Assembly: GCA_001643675.2 (NCBI GenBank)
Contig: LSRY02000009.1
Location: forward strand, 753,501 to 817,500
DNA: 64,000 bases
Direction of reading: 5' to 3'
From: Monocercomonoides exilis
Taxonomy: Eukaryota; Preaxostyla; Oxymonadida; Polymastigidae
Both the position numbers and the translations under genes were made by a program. Under the pieces are notes generated by a model. The model saw nothing but the letters and a program-made list of their open reading frames with translations, was not told the origin of the DNA and made no database searches. Below are positions 49,348-61,455 of the stretch, in pieces (the first letter of the stretch is position 1; each line of letters starts with the position of its first letter).

Positions 49348-50906
49348 CTAAACGTTTACAAAATAAACTGAAACATCCAATGTCAAAAAAAGATAGTGTT
49401 TTCTGCTCAGAAAACAAAAAGTTCCATGATAACTTGTGATGATATCCTCGTATCCTTCTTCTTCAAGCTCTTCAAATATCTTTCTTTTCAAATCTTTTCT
49501 TTTCGCTTCATCCATTTCATTGTACGTTTTTAGTTTCAACCGCCTTGAAATATGAACAAAAAATGTCAAGCTATGGTGTGTTATTCCGTCAATCAATGTT
49601 GGCTGCCGAAGATCCTCCAAAACAACATCAATTGCTCCACTTTTCAGCAAGCCATCAACTGGTACAAATCCGTTTCCTGCAGCATTTCTCAAGGAAAAAA
49701 CGCACCAATTTCTAATTTCTTCGTAATTATCCTTCGCTGTTCGATATATCTGAACAACGCTTCCTATCAGTTTAACATATTCTTCATTCCACAATTTGCA
49801 TGAGTTAAAATAGAACTTCATTGTTTTCATCCATCCCGTGATTAAAAGCACTTCATTCGCTTCTTCTATGCTCATTTCTTCTTCTTTCTTCTTCCAATCC
49901 ACATTTCTTGTTAGCACTTCCAGTTCTTTTGTTGACTCTCTTCCAAAATGCAGTTCATTCACAATCACTTCATCCAAGCTTTCATCATTGACCAATCTGA
50001 AAATCAAAAAATTCCAAGAAGATTGATAGGCAAGATGAGTGAGGTTGTGATGCTCTTGATGATATTGGATTATCTCTTTGATTTCATTCAAATACAGTTC
50101 TTTTGGCCCTTCCTAATAAAAATCGGAAAAAATCAATAACTTCAAAAATGAAATAAAAATAAACATACACTTAAAAAAATATTGCTCAAAGCCAGTAAAG
50201 CCACTTCAACTTCTTTTTGAATTTCCTCGTCTTCATCTTTCTTTAATGAAACTTTCAAAAGACATGGTACACAAATTAAAGTCAGGTCATATGTGAAGAA
50301 GAAGCTCAAAGAAAAACAGCATTCGCAAAGATCAACAAAAAGCTTTTCGTTCTTTCCTTCTTTTTTCTTATTTTCGTAAAAAATCATCTTTTCAAATCTT
50401 TTGTTCAACGAAGTTTCTTCAAAGCCATAAATAAACATTCTTCTCGATGTATGCAAATATCCAATGTGCTTCAGCAGCAAAATTGCATTTCTCATCGAAA
50501 GCTTCTCTTCTTTTATCATTTCATCCATTTCATTGAACAGTTCTTTTGTGAAAACTGATTCAAATTCTTTTCTATCCATTTCATTAACCATTTCATTCAT
50601 TTCTCCAATTTTCTGTTTCTGTTCTGCTTTGGTGAATTGTTCCAGCTGTGAAAGTTTCTCTAAAAAAAGTGAAAAAATCAAAAGAGAAAAAAGAAGCATT
50701 TATTTTTTAAATCAACGGTTTCATATAAAAATTTGGCAAACCCAGAAACATTTGTATTTTTGAATGTGACTGTGAAATCGCAAAATGAATTCAAAACAGT
50801 TAATAAATTCATTTTCGAAATATTTGTGGTTCAATTGAATCAAATGAATTAAAATATCACCAAATCAAATATCAAATAAAAAGGAATTCCGTACCTCTTT
50901 TGCCAT
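49348..50906 (-). CDS. Family copy F: complete four-exon member (431 aa)
   Basis: Proposed exons are 50906-50895 (MAKE), 50769-50742 (28 nt; SHSKIQMFL), 50659-50169 (491 nt) and 50112-49348 (765 nt), all in phase, totalling 431 residues. Introns are GTACGG...CACAG (125 bp), GTTTGC...TTTAG (82 bp) and GTATGT...TTAG (56 bp). Core motifs: KLSQLEQFTKAEQKQKIGEM, AILLLKHIGYLHTSRR, LFVDLCECCFSLSF; then KELYLNEIKEIIQYHQEHHN, NELHFGRESTKELEVL, LWNEEYVKLIGSVVQIYR and a DVSVYFVNV end with TAG. The 28-nt exon matches copies B and E in size and phase, which supports it; the four-codon first exon is the weakest part. Function unknown. Confidence 0.75.
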
Positions 50907-53295
50907 CAATGGTTTTTGCCTCAAAACAAACAAATCTGTGAAACAAAATTATCTTGCTTTTGTGCAAATAAATAAGGGTGTCCAACACATAAAATATAAG
51001 TGAAGATTTTTGATTGATGATTATCTGCTATAAGAGCATATTTGAGTGGATTTTGCACATAACCACAGATGCACCCATGCGAGTTATATCGCCACAGAAG
51101 AACAAGGCATTTGCGTACAGATGGAGGAGCGGGTGGCTATTTGCATCGATTTCTTGCGAAAAGGAAGTTGGTGGAGAAAACCAGCATGAAATTTGAACTT
51201 GGTTATATATTACAAAACATACAGTGCAACATTGACTGCAAGATTTTGAATGAAAAATAACTCAATAAAGATGCAGAAAAAATAAGCAGAATGTTTCTGA
51301 AGGATTGAAATGAACGGCTTGTTCATTTTGTGGGAAATGTTGTGAACTTGGCATATCTTATGCGCAGGACTTGTTTTGTGGAAAAGGAAAGAGAATTGAG
51401 GGTTGGACAATGGAGGAAGTGAGTTGAGCGAAACGTTCAGCAGGCCTTAACAACAATGGCATTTGCATTTTGAACGAAGCAAGTTGGAAAGCCATCAGCA
51501 AAAACTTAACATTGAATAAGTTTTTGAAAAGGAGTTAATTTGGAGAATATCTGTTTTCATCTGATATCACGGCCAGTTTCACAATGGATTCTTGCGTTCG
51601 ATGACGTTCTTTGCCAGCATTTTGATGTACAGTTGTCTGAATTTTTTGAAGGACGAGAGACAATTTTGTCGAACAAGAAACCCAGCTGAGTCGATAATTA
51701 CCTATCCATTGGAGACGGGAAAATATTTCAAGACCAAAAAGATGGTTTGATTTTTTTTTTATTTCATTCATTTTTCTTTTAAGGTGTTCTTTGAATGAAT
51801 ACAGAATGACTATGAACAGGAACTCCACGAAGAAAGAGAAGCCTTTTTATCCTTTTTCAAAAGAACCAGAAGTTTATAAGATTATTCTTGTTTGGATTGC
51901 GTTCAACGATGGCGTTCGTGACTTCTGCCATCTGTCTTGCATGACGCATATCCTGTCAATGCTTTGGATGAGCTTGAAAGAGAGAAAAAGAAGTTTGTTT
52001 GGTGTATTTGTTCGGAATGTTTGGCAGAAGCGATTTTTTTGTCGGGGCTTATAAACTGGCTGGACATTCACATTCAGAACACATTCAGTTTTTTCTATCG
52101 TCAAACATGACTTGGAAAAGCTGACATCTTCTATTTTTCTTCGCCTTAACATTCTCAACAGTCTCACTCAACAAAAGATGTTCATTGCCAGAATCGACAC
52201 ATCAATCACATAATCATAAGATTCTTCTTTTTCTTCTCCTTGTCTTTGAAAATTTTGGTATTTGTGTCAACTTCTTCAATCGTCAACATCTTCTTCGATT
52301 TAGATTTCTTCTTTGCCCATACCCTCATCATACATGAAGTTCTTTTGAATTGTTAACGCTAACAGACAAACGTAATATTCTTTTTCTGAAGGAAAAGCAG
52401 TTCAACCACACAAAGGCGGTCGATGATTTGTTAACTTTCATCTTCATCTGTTTGTATCTCTCAGTCTTTCACATATTTTGAGATAAAGATTGTTTATTTC
52501 ATCTGAAATCAACTCAGTAAATGAATTATTTTTATCAATCGACTTCACTCAAATCATTTTCATCATCTTTATGAAAAGGATTGCATTCGTTTCACAATTC
52601 TCAATTGCTCCACCTTCATAGCCCTAATCATCTTTTGATTCTTCTTCCTCTTCTTCCTCTTCCTCTTGCTCCTCCTCCTCCTCCTTCTTCTTCTTCGTCT
52701 TCGCCTTCATCATCATCATCTTCTTCTTCTCTCCAGCAGTTCACCTTTTCCTCGTAATGATTTCAGTTGAAGCCATCTTCTTCAATTGCATTGTCTTCAT
52801 TTTTTTTTCCTTTCGTCTCACCGATATTTGAGGCAATGCAAATCGTGTAATTGATTTTCTGCTATCACTTTGTCGCCAACGGCCATGTGTATTGTTCACA
52901 TAGTTTGCGTTTTGTGCTCGTTTTTGGATTGCATTGAAGAAGCTGCGGACAATTTGTTAGGGAAATTTGGATGCAAACAGGGGCACATCTTCATCAAAAG
53001 AGCAGAGAATGCAAATGGCTGAAGGCAGAGCAAAAGAACAGCAGCGGGCTGTTGCGCCAATCAAGGCAAATGGAAGCGAAGTTTGTGAGTCTTCTTTGTT
53101 GGACTGAGGCATTGTTAAAAGAGGAACTGTCTTTCTCTTCCTCGACTATGACTGGAAATTCGTACGTTTTGGAAGGAATTAGGGCAATCATTTTGCGCGA
53201 ATCATGAATGAAGTGCGTTTGAGGAGAATTCCATTGAGCTGCTGAATGAAGATGTGTGAGCAGAGGGCGAAAGAGAAATTGGAGCCATTGAGAGT
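50907..53295. other. No intact gene; decayed coding-like fragments
   Basis: Short frames at 51014-51260, 51791-52054 (FYPFSKEPEVYKIILVWIAF; VRDFCHLSCMTHILSMLWM) and 52971-53207 look weakly protein-like but are broken and unassignable. TTC/CTT repeats occur near 52640-52730. Confidence 0.4.
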
Positions 53296-53323
53296 TTTTG
53301 AGATGAAGCACATGAATCACACG

Positions 53324-53451
53324 CACACACACACACAAAAAAAAATAAATATAAATATAATAAAAAATAAATAAAATAAATAAATAAATAAATAAATAAA
53401 ATAAATAAAATAAAATAAAAAAATAAAAAAATAAAAATAAAAAAATAAAAA
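53324..53451. repeat. Compound (CA)n and AAAT/AAAAT-rich microsatellite
   Basis: A short CA run (53321-53336) is followed by over 100 bp of irregular AAAT and AAAAT units. Minus-strand frames through it encode only Tyr/Phe/Ile low complexity. Confidence 0.85.
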
Positions 53452-53946
53452 ATCAGCTTTCATTGTGTTTTGTGAGCCATGCGATTGATGAGATGCTCGG
53501 CATCGAGGAAGAAGAAGAAGATGATGATGATGAGAAGAGCGACTGAAAGGGAGCAAAAGAGAAGAAGGAATGAGACGCTCTTTGTTGGATGGCTGGTTCA
53601 CTCGGCCTTCATGCGAAAAGAATGCAGCATCGATTTTGCCAGGTGAAGCAACAGATTGGAGAATATCATCTTTCATCGTCATCGCCAATGGTGCAAATGG
53701 AGATATTTTATGGAGGAAAAGAAAGAATCAGTATTATTATTGTTTAAGTGAGAAAGAAAGGAAACCAAACAATTTCAGCTGATGCCAAGGAGCACCAAAG
53801 CGGGTGAGAAGTCGAAGGGATGAAAAAAGCGAATAAAAATTGCATGTTCAGCTGAATCGACAGGAAAACGTTGTAAAAATTCATCAGTCGAAGATTTTAC
53901 ATGCATCAGCATCATTTCATCTGATAACGCTCCAGTTGCTGCAGAA

Positions 53947-54237
53947 ATGTTTCAATGGCCAATGACTGTTTCATTCAACAAAAAAATTGTATTTACTGAT
54001 GGAGCTGTTAATTTTGGTTATTCTTGTTTTGCTGAATATTCTACTGGAAATACTGCAGACTTCTTCTCATTTGGCTCAATTTTACCACAAGCCACTCCGA
54101 CAGAGAGAGGAATTTTATTCACAATATCTGCTCATTTTCTTCTTCATATTTTGTTGCTGACAGCCGTATTTGACTATCTTATTCTGCATCGTCTTCGTCT
54201 TCTTCCTTCTTTGGGATGCGGAATGAGCGAAAATTGA
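53947..54237 (+). pseudogene. RNase H domain relic of a retroelement
   Basis: A 96-codon frame reads KIVFTDGAVNFGYSCFAEYS and later LPQATPTERGILFTISAHFL. The FTDGA (first Asp) and TPTERGILFTI (catalytic Glu helix) pair is the signature of type I RNase H domains in retroelement polyproteins, where the enzyme removes RNA from RNA-DNA hybrids. The final part, with the second and third Asp and the following domain, is degraded, and no reverse transcriptase was found upstream. It is unlike the RNase H of the DIRS-like element, so it comes from another element class, perhaps non-LTR. Confidence 0.6.
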
Positions 54238-56114
54238 GAGAATCTGCACAAATTCCATTCCTTTTGAGCATTGCTCGAAAAGACATCGCTTTTGGAGATT
54301 CTTTTATTGGAAAATGTTAATAGCCTTTTACTCAACGTCGATGAATGAAACAAAGAGAAGATGGCTAAAGATTTACAAAATTACACATGGGAGACTAGGA
54401 AATCAGTCCAACCGAAAAGAGAGACAAGTCTCTTTCACAGAAATGGATTTGGCACTTTCTTTTCATTGAGTGTATTTTTGGAGAATTATTATCATGTTCT
54501 GACAGAACAACCAATTTATTCGCAATTCAATTTGTGGAACATTTGAAGCAGAAGGCAGACATTGAATATCAAATGGCATTTGTTTCTTCAAAATCTTCTT
54601 CTTCATCTTCATTGGCAATTCAATCAACTCTCCCATTCACTGATTTATTCTTCAACATTTCATCCTTCTGTCAACGTTGCTGCTGATTTCTCGTTCATTG
54701 TCCATCTCTCTTGAAGCTTATCTCTTTCGATCAAAATCATCATTTTTCATCTTCATCACCATTTTACAAAAACACGTTTTGCTTCAAATTCTTCACAACA
54801 AACTATCAACAAACACGAAACGTTCAACATCTGATTTTTCTTCGTTCTTCTAGTTCTTCTATTATCATCATCAAAAAAAAAGCATGATAGTTTCAAACAG
54901 AATTTCTTCTTTTTCTTCTTCTTCATTTTGAGTATCAACGAAAACAGAAAAATTGGAGAATGGAAGAGAAAAGGAAAAGGAAGGCTTTCAATTGAATACA
55001 TAAACCATTTGCATCAAAGCTGTGAATTCATTAGCAACATCTTTTCAATTCGTTCTCAGCAAGCCAAAATAAAAGATTTCATATTTGAATGAATGCATTG
55101 CATTTGTATTGGGCTTGAGATAAAAAGCGGATTTGGAAGAATGGATTTTTGGAACATTTCATGAATTGAAGAAAAATGGAGATGAAAAGAACAATTTTGA
55201 GCAGAGATTAAGAGATCAGCCAAGGAAACAGAATAAGGATGGAAAATGATTGATGAATGAAGAAATATTTATTTATGCGACAACAAAGCAGCTGAAGGTG
55301 AACTGCAATTGGAGCAGAACTTTTGGATGATATTGTGAGAAAAGAATGTGAGTGAGGTTTCTTCTCTTTCTCCATCAATAGGAAAAGGCAGATGAAAACA
55401 GAATGATGAAAGAAAAAGGAAGAGAAAGAGATGGAATCTGAGTGAAATTATGAAGAATTGCATTTTGAGACGAAATGAATGAAACGAGTATCCTTATTCA
55501 AGAAGAAGAGATAAAAGCAATGAAAAAAAAGCGAAGGGCTACAAAAAAGGAAGAAAAGAATTAAGAAAAATAAAAGACTGAACAAAAATGAGAAGAATGT
55601 GAAGGGCAATTAATTCTAATTGACTAGTTCTTTCATTCCCATTCTGAATTGGAGCATTGGATTGAATTCTTTTCCAGCCATATTACATATAGAACTCATG
55701 AAGTCGAAATCTATATTCTTCAACAAACATTTCTTCTTTGATGTTTTCGTATTATTCCCAAGATTTTTCATTTCATTTCTTCTTCTTCTCTTTTCGAGTT
55801 GATTGAATTTGCAGAGAGAAAGAGATAAAGCAGAGTTATCCAGAATTTTCAAGAGGAATTAAATGTGAAGTTAATTTTTCTTTATTCAAATAAAAGTGTC
55901 TATTTGAAGAAGATATGATGCAAATATTCGTTCAATGAAGATTCTTAATAAAAAAATACAAGAATGGAATTTTTGCTTTTTCATTTCTTTTTTATTAAAA
56001 AGGGGTAAAAACAACAATTCAAATTATTCAATTAATTTTTTTGAAATTTTGCGTAATGATGAAAATAAAAAAAGACAGTTTTTCGAGTGAAAAAATTAAA
56101 TGAATTGAATTAAG
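54238..56114. other. No intact gene
   Basis: AT-rich with short open frames. Frame 54361-54546 reads TWETRKSVQPKRETSLFHRN and may be part of the same relic as the RNase H fragment. The last few hundred bases are the 3' flank of copy G. Confidence 0.4.
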
Positions 56115-57569
56115 TTAAACATTGACAAAATAATCAGAAGTATTCAATGAAAATGCATAACAGTTTTTTTCGTGGAGAAAATCAAATATTTCATGAAAAC
56201 TTATGATGGCATCTTCATATCCTTCTTCTTCCATCCTTTCGAATATCTTTCTTTTCAACTCTTTTCGTTTTGTTTCGTCCGTTTCTCCATCCGTCTTTTC
56301 TTTCAGTCTTTTTGAAATATTCAAAAAGATATTCAAGCCATTCCACACAATTCTATCATCCAAAGTTGATTGCTTCATTTCCTCCCAATAGAGACCAATA
56401 GCTCCACTTTTCAACAAGTCATCAACTTCCACATTTCTATTTTCAGTAGCATATCTAAGTGTATATAGGCATCCATTTAGAATATCTTTGTGATTGTCCC
56501 TTGATGCTCGTAACACTTGAACAATGCAATTGATAAGTCCAGCAATTTCTTCGTTCCACAATGTGCACGAAGAAAAGTAATAATCAACAACAATGAGCCA
56601 TCTCTCGACAACAAGCACTTCGTCATCTTCTTTTCTCTTCCAATCCACACATTTCGACAATTCTTCCAATTCTTTGGCTGCCTCTCTTCCAAAATGCAGT
56701 TCATTCACAATCACATCTTCCAGGCTTTTGTCAAGGTGTAATCGGTAAACCAAAAACTCCCAAGCAGACTGATAGGCAAGTCGCGTCAGATTTTGATGCT
56801 CCTGATGATATTCGATGATTTCTTTGATTTCATCGAGGTAAAGTTCTTGTCTAATTTCCTAATAAAAAACAAGATAGAAAATTCTAAAATGTCAAAAAAA
56901 GAAAAGAAAAAGAAAAAAAAAAAGAAAAAAAAGTTCTCATACTTCACATTTAACATCACTCAAAGCCAATAAAGCTATTTCCACGTCTTTTTGTGCTTTT
57001 TCATTTTCCTCTTTCTTCAATGAAGCTTTCAGAAGACAGGGAACACAAATATAAAGTAATTCTGGAATTTCACACACGTTAAGCAATAAGAAGCACTCGC
57101 AAAGAACAATCAGAAACTTTTCGTTCTTTTTTTCTTTATTCTTCTCATTTTCATCAATTATCATCTCTCTCATTCTTTTGTTCAATGAAGAATGAAAAAA
57201 ACTGTAATTCCACACATTCATCACCATTTCGCAATATCCAATACGCTTCATCAACAAAATTGCATCTTCCATCGAAAGTTTCTTTTCTTCAATCATTTTG
57301 TCCATATTGTCGAACAACTCAGTAGTTAAAGTGTTAAGTAAATTTGAAAAATCCATTTCTTCAATTAGTTCAATCATTTCTTCAATTTTATGTTTCTGTT
57401 CAATTTTACCGCTTCTTTCCAGTTCAGAAAACAATTCTTCAATGTATTCATTATAACAGAAAGCGCTGAACATTCAAAAAATAGAAATTATGATCAAACT
57501 AAAAAACTTCTCTGCAAGTGATGGCTGATGAACCTCATCATTGGATATATCTTCATTGCACATTTCCAT
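56115..57569 (-). CDS. Family copy G: complete three-exon member (435 aa)
   Basis: Exons are 57569-57500 (70 nt; MEMCNEDISNDEVHQPSLAE onward), 57436-56943 (494 nt) and 56858-56115 (744 nt), in phase, giving 435 residues. Introns are GTTTGA...TTGAAG (63 bp) and GTATGA...TTAG (84 bp). Core: LFSELERSGKIEQKHKIEEM, AILLMKRIGYCEMVMN, LIVLCECFLLLNV. C-terminal half: QELYLDEIKEIIEYHQEHQN, VNELHFGREAAKELEEL, LWNEEIAGLINCIVQVLR and a TSDYFVNV end with TAA. An in-frame ATG eight codons further upstream exists, but copy H supports the start given. The protein is acidic and all-helical, with no signal peptide or membrane segment. Function unknown. Confidence 0.85.
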
Positions 57570-57724
57570 TCTGTTTATGTTTCTTCTCTCCATCCAGCTG
57601 TTGTTCAGCATCGTTCTGAGCGATTCAACAATTTTGATGGAAAGAAATAAGAAAGACATATTCAAAGGCAGATGCTGTCAAAAAAAAACACAGTCCAACA
57701 AATACGATGAGGATGAGTGTCTTC

Positions 57725-57970
57725 GCAAGTCACTGCAAGTCGCCGAGTCTGAATTGATAAGGATCTGCAAGACAAATCCGTTTTTGAGTGAAATATATCT
57801 TTGAAATTCGCAAAATAAACCAAAAAATTATCAAAGAAAAGAACACAAATAAAAAGAAAAACATGAAGTTCCAAATGAGGCAATACCATTTTTTAATAAA
57901 ATAAGCTCTTCTTTTCGCCTCTCTGATTGAAGCAGTCTGCCTTTTATCATTTCTACCCAACCATTTGTTT
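57725..57970 (-). pseudogene. Relic copy of the small three-exon gene
   Basis: The minus strand at about 57945-57875 matches exon 2 of the gene at 60866-61391, including GACTGCTTCAATCAGAGAGG and the following GTATTGCCTC donor. At about 57805-57730 it matches exon 3 (FTQKRICLADPYQF versus FTQKLILATDPHQF). The acceptor AG of the second intron has changed to CG and the first exon is absent, so it should not splice. It lies between family copies G and H. Confidence 0.55.
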
Positions 57971-58137
57971 TTCATTAGCAAAAGTCAAAAGAACTTCTGT
58001 GCATCACTAAAAGAGAAAGAAAAAAAGAGATAGAACAGAAAGGAAAAAATTAGAAATTATCATTGCAAAAAATGTTTCACAAATTTTTTATTTTTGATGA
58101 TCTCTTTCTTTCTTTCTTTTTCTTTTATTAATTTTTC

Positions 58138-58142
58138 AAAAA

Positions 58143-58173
<31 letters not shown>
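58138..58173 (+). repeat. Short (AAAT)n microsatellite
   Basis: About nine tandem AAAT units in the intergenic sequence downstream of copy H. Confidence 0.9.
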
Positions 58174-58383
58174 ATATTTTTGCCATTTTGAGAAGCGTAT
58201 TAAAAAGACAGTTTTTGAGTTACAAAATAAATAAAAATCACATTTTCTCAAACATTTACAAAGTTGTGTCGAATAATAAATGATGAAAAAAAAAGAAAAA
58301 AAGAAAAAAAATAAAGAAATTTTTGAGATACAAATAGAATGGCATTCCATTTCCTCAAACATTTACAAAATAATCAGAAATAT

Positions 58384-59803
58384 TCAAAGATAAATAAATA
58401 CGTTATGATTTGCAAAAATGTAACTAAACTTTTCATAAAAGCTTGCTACGATATCTTCGAATCCCTCTTCTTCCATCTTTTCAAACAGTTTCCTTTTCAT
58501 CTCTTTTCTTTTCGCTTCTTCCATTTCATCCTTCTTCTTTTCTTCCAATCGATTAGAAACATTTACGAAAAAAAAAAAGAGATTATTCGCAATTTTTTCA
58601 TTTAACGTTGGTCGCTGAAATTCCTCCAAAACAGTGTCAAATGCTCTTCCTTTAAGCAAGTCTTTAACATTCACAGCTCTTCTTTCCGCTGCAGTTCTCA
58701 ATAAATGAATGCACCAATCGCCAATTTCTTTGTAATTATCCTTCGCCACTTGATATACCTGAACAATGCTGCCTATAAGTACAGCAAGTTCTTCATTCCA
58801 CAATTCGCATGAGTGAAAATAAGACGTTATTGTTTTGAGCCACCTCATTATTATAAACACTTTCTCCTTTTCTTTTTCTCCTTCCTCTTCTTTCCCTCTC
58901 TCCCAATCCACACATTTTGACAATTCTTCCAAGTCTCTTCTTGCTTCTCTTGCAAAATGAAGTTCATTCACAATCACTTCATTCAAGCTTTTGTCTTTGT
59001 ACAATCTGTATAACAAAAATTCCCAAGCTGATTGATAGGCAAGTTGTGTCAGATTGTGATGCTCCTGGTGATACTGGATTATCTCTTTGATTTCATTCAG
59101 ATACAATTCTTTTTTGACAAACTGACAAGAAATAAGCAAAAAATTATAATAGCAAAAAGGAAATTAAATTTCACATACATTATCTCTAATGCTGCTCAAC
59201 GCTAGCAAAGCCATTTCCGCTTCTTTTCGAGTCTCTTCGCTTTCCTCTTTCTTCAACGCAACTTTCAGGAGACAAGGCACACAAATATCAAATAACTCCC
59301 GATCAAACTGGTAGTTAAGCAAAAGATTGCATTCGCAAAGATCAATCAGCAGTTTTTCATTCTTTCCTTCTTTTTTCTTATTTTCTTCAATTATCATTTC
59401 TTCAAATCTTCTGCTCAGCAAACAACATTTAAAGGCAAAACTGAACCAGTCCAAAAGAACTTTACAATATCCAATGCGTTTCAGCAACAACAATGCATTT
59501 TCCATTGACATTTTCCTTTCTTCAATCAAATCGTATATTTTGTCGAACAGATCGACAGTATAAATAGATTTAAATTCTTCTTCATTCATTCCATCAATTA
59601 TTTCATTCATTTCCCCGATTTTCTGCTTCTGTTCGATTTCGTTGCATCGCTTAAGCTCAGAAAACAATTCTTCAATAAATTTATTAATTACCGAAAGCGC
59701 TGAACATTCAAAAAATAGAAATTATGAACAAACTTAAAAACTTCTCTGCAAGTGATGGCTGATGAACATCATCATTGGATATGTCTTCATTGCACATTTC
59801 CAT
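58384..59803 (-). pseudogene. Family copy H: three exons, C-terminal frameshift
   Basis: Exons are 59803-59734 (70 nt; MEMCNEDISNDDVHQPSLAE onward), 59669-59179 (491 nt) and 59121-58384, with introns GTTTGT...TTGAAG (64 bp) and GTATGT...GTCAG (57 bp). The core is intact (LFSELKRCNEIEQKQKIGEM; LLLLKRIGYCKVLLDW; LLIDLCECNLLLN; VKKELYLNEIKEIIQYHQEH; VNELHFAREARRDLEEL). At about 58386 a single missing base gives a stop after NVFIYL; the lost tail (SLNISDYFVNV) is still readable in the next frame to a TGA at 58355. The gene still encodes 432 residues and may function. Exon 1 and intron 1 are nearly identical to copy G, a recent duplicate. Confidence 0.8.
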
Positions 59804-60865
59804 TCTGCCTATTTTTAGCAAAGATCAATTTACAGCAAAATTTCAAACTAAAAACAGAAAAACAAACAGAAAAACAAACATTGTTGATAATTGACAAAAT
59901 TAAAATACAATTGTCAAACTCAATTCTTTTGCTTCGTAAAAATCTGTGTGAAAAAATAAATCACAAAGAAGCCAACTGTATTGGCAGTATTTTTCCAAAT
60001 ATGAAAAAGTTTTATTTCTTTCTGATCGAACCAACAATAATTCATTTCATTGAAATGGTTGATATTTCGATTGAAAAATTGAATGCTTTGGAAAGTATCA
60101 CACATGCCTAAAATTGAATATTAAAAAATTTTCCATTTCAACATTTTGAGCAACATGAAGAAGAGGAGAAAAGACTTTGAAAAGAACTTTGCAAAGAGGA
60201 GACAAAAAAGAAGCCGTTTGATGATTAATTGTGCGTATGCTTCATTCTCCTCCAAATCAAAATGCAAGCATTAGTAATTCAATTTTTGCACTCGCATTTT
60301 GTGCAATCTGAAAGCTCTCCTTGATAGAAATGATTTTTCCTGTTATTTCAGAGTGTTTGCTGGTTTCCGTGAATGTTTCAGTTTTAATGTGTTGAGCACG
60401 GTTATAAACTATTGGGATTCTTTTATAATTAGTTAATTTCTTTAGTTGGTAATTCGAGCTAAAGGAAAATTGTTTTAGGGAATCAAGCTTTCGTTAATCC
60501 ACATTTTAATGGTGCTCGGAAACATGATAACTGAATCACTTTGGGAACAGAATCAAGGCAATAATGAACAATATCGTTGATCGGGCAATGAAAGAGCTTT
60601 CATTCCAAAAGATTATAAATCTGAGCGAAGATGAAAAAAAATCGATATGGTGAAGGGAGATTGATGCAGTATCAAGATCAATTTACAATGGAAATCTTGA
60701 GTACATTCGAACATATTAATCGTTTAATGGTGTTGCCGCTTGACGTGTATTTTTCTGTGAATGCGCTTGTTACGTTTTTTGGAAAATTATCATTTTGGGT
60801 TGTTTTGTTTACAGTTGTTGATTCTCCAATATCAGCATTGATTTCAAGGCAAACATCGAATCAAC
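59804..60865. other. No gene recognised
   Basis: AT-rich intergenic stretch upstream of copy H and the small three-exon gene. Frames at 59752-60111 and 60631-60865 show no conserved pattern. Confidence 0.45.
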
Positions 60866-61391
60866 ATGGACGAAGGAGAAACGAATCCGACAAAACAGAA
60901 CAGACTGCAATTGAAGTGTCTGTTCAAATTGAGGTGTGTTATCCAAATAAAGTCATATTTTGATATTAATTTTTTTGAAAAAAAAAATTTTAATGAAAAA
61001 GAAAGAAAGAAAGAAATCATAAAAATAAAAAAAAATTACTCATTCTTTTTGCACAATTACAATTTCATATTTTCGCTTTTGTTTTTTCTTTTTCTTTTTT
61101 TTAAACGTTGCCGATCTTTTTACTTTTTTTTAAAAAAAAAAAAAAAAAAACAGCTGTGAAGAGATTATCAAAGACAGACTGTTTCAATCAGAGAGGCGAG
61201 AAAACGAGCAATTTTTTAAAAAAAGGTATTGCCTCGTTTAGGAATTAGTTTTTGAAATGGTTTTCTTTTTTTCTTTTATTTAAAGGTTTGCTGACATATT
61301 TTGCAGACTTAAAAAATTATTCACTCAAAAACTGATTCTTGCAACAGATCCTCATCAATTCCATCTGAAGCAGCATTCAATCGCATTGTGA
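60866..61391 (+). CDS. Small three-exon gene, unknown product (81 aa)
   Basis: Proposed exons are 60866-60933 (MDEGETNPTKQNRLQLKCLF onward), 61154-61225 (EEIIKDRLFQSERRENEQFF) and 61286-61391 (FADIFCRLKKLFTQKLILAT to HSIAL, TGA). Introns are GTGTGT...ACAG (220 bp) and GTATTG...AAAG (60 bp), and the phases agree. The product would be a small basic helical protein. A decayed copy of exons 2 and 3 at 57725-57970 supports these as real sequence units. The first acceptor follows an A run instead of a pyrimidine tract, which is a weakness; the gene could be longer or itself partly decayed. Confidence 0.45.
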
Positions 61392-61455
61392 ATGGGCTCA
61401 CATTCATCTTGTTTGTTTCATTGAGCTTTTGGCTACATCTGCCTTTTGAAAGTGT

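Noticed and set aside
50742-50811. A 70-nt first exon for family copy F starting at an ATG near 50811
   Set aside because: The length fits, but the donor would have to be GG instead of GT and the encoded sequence lacks the family's end motif; the 28-nt exon with a CACAG acceptor fits better.
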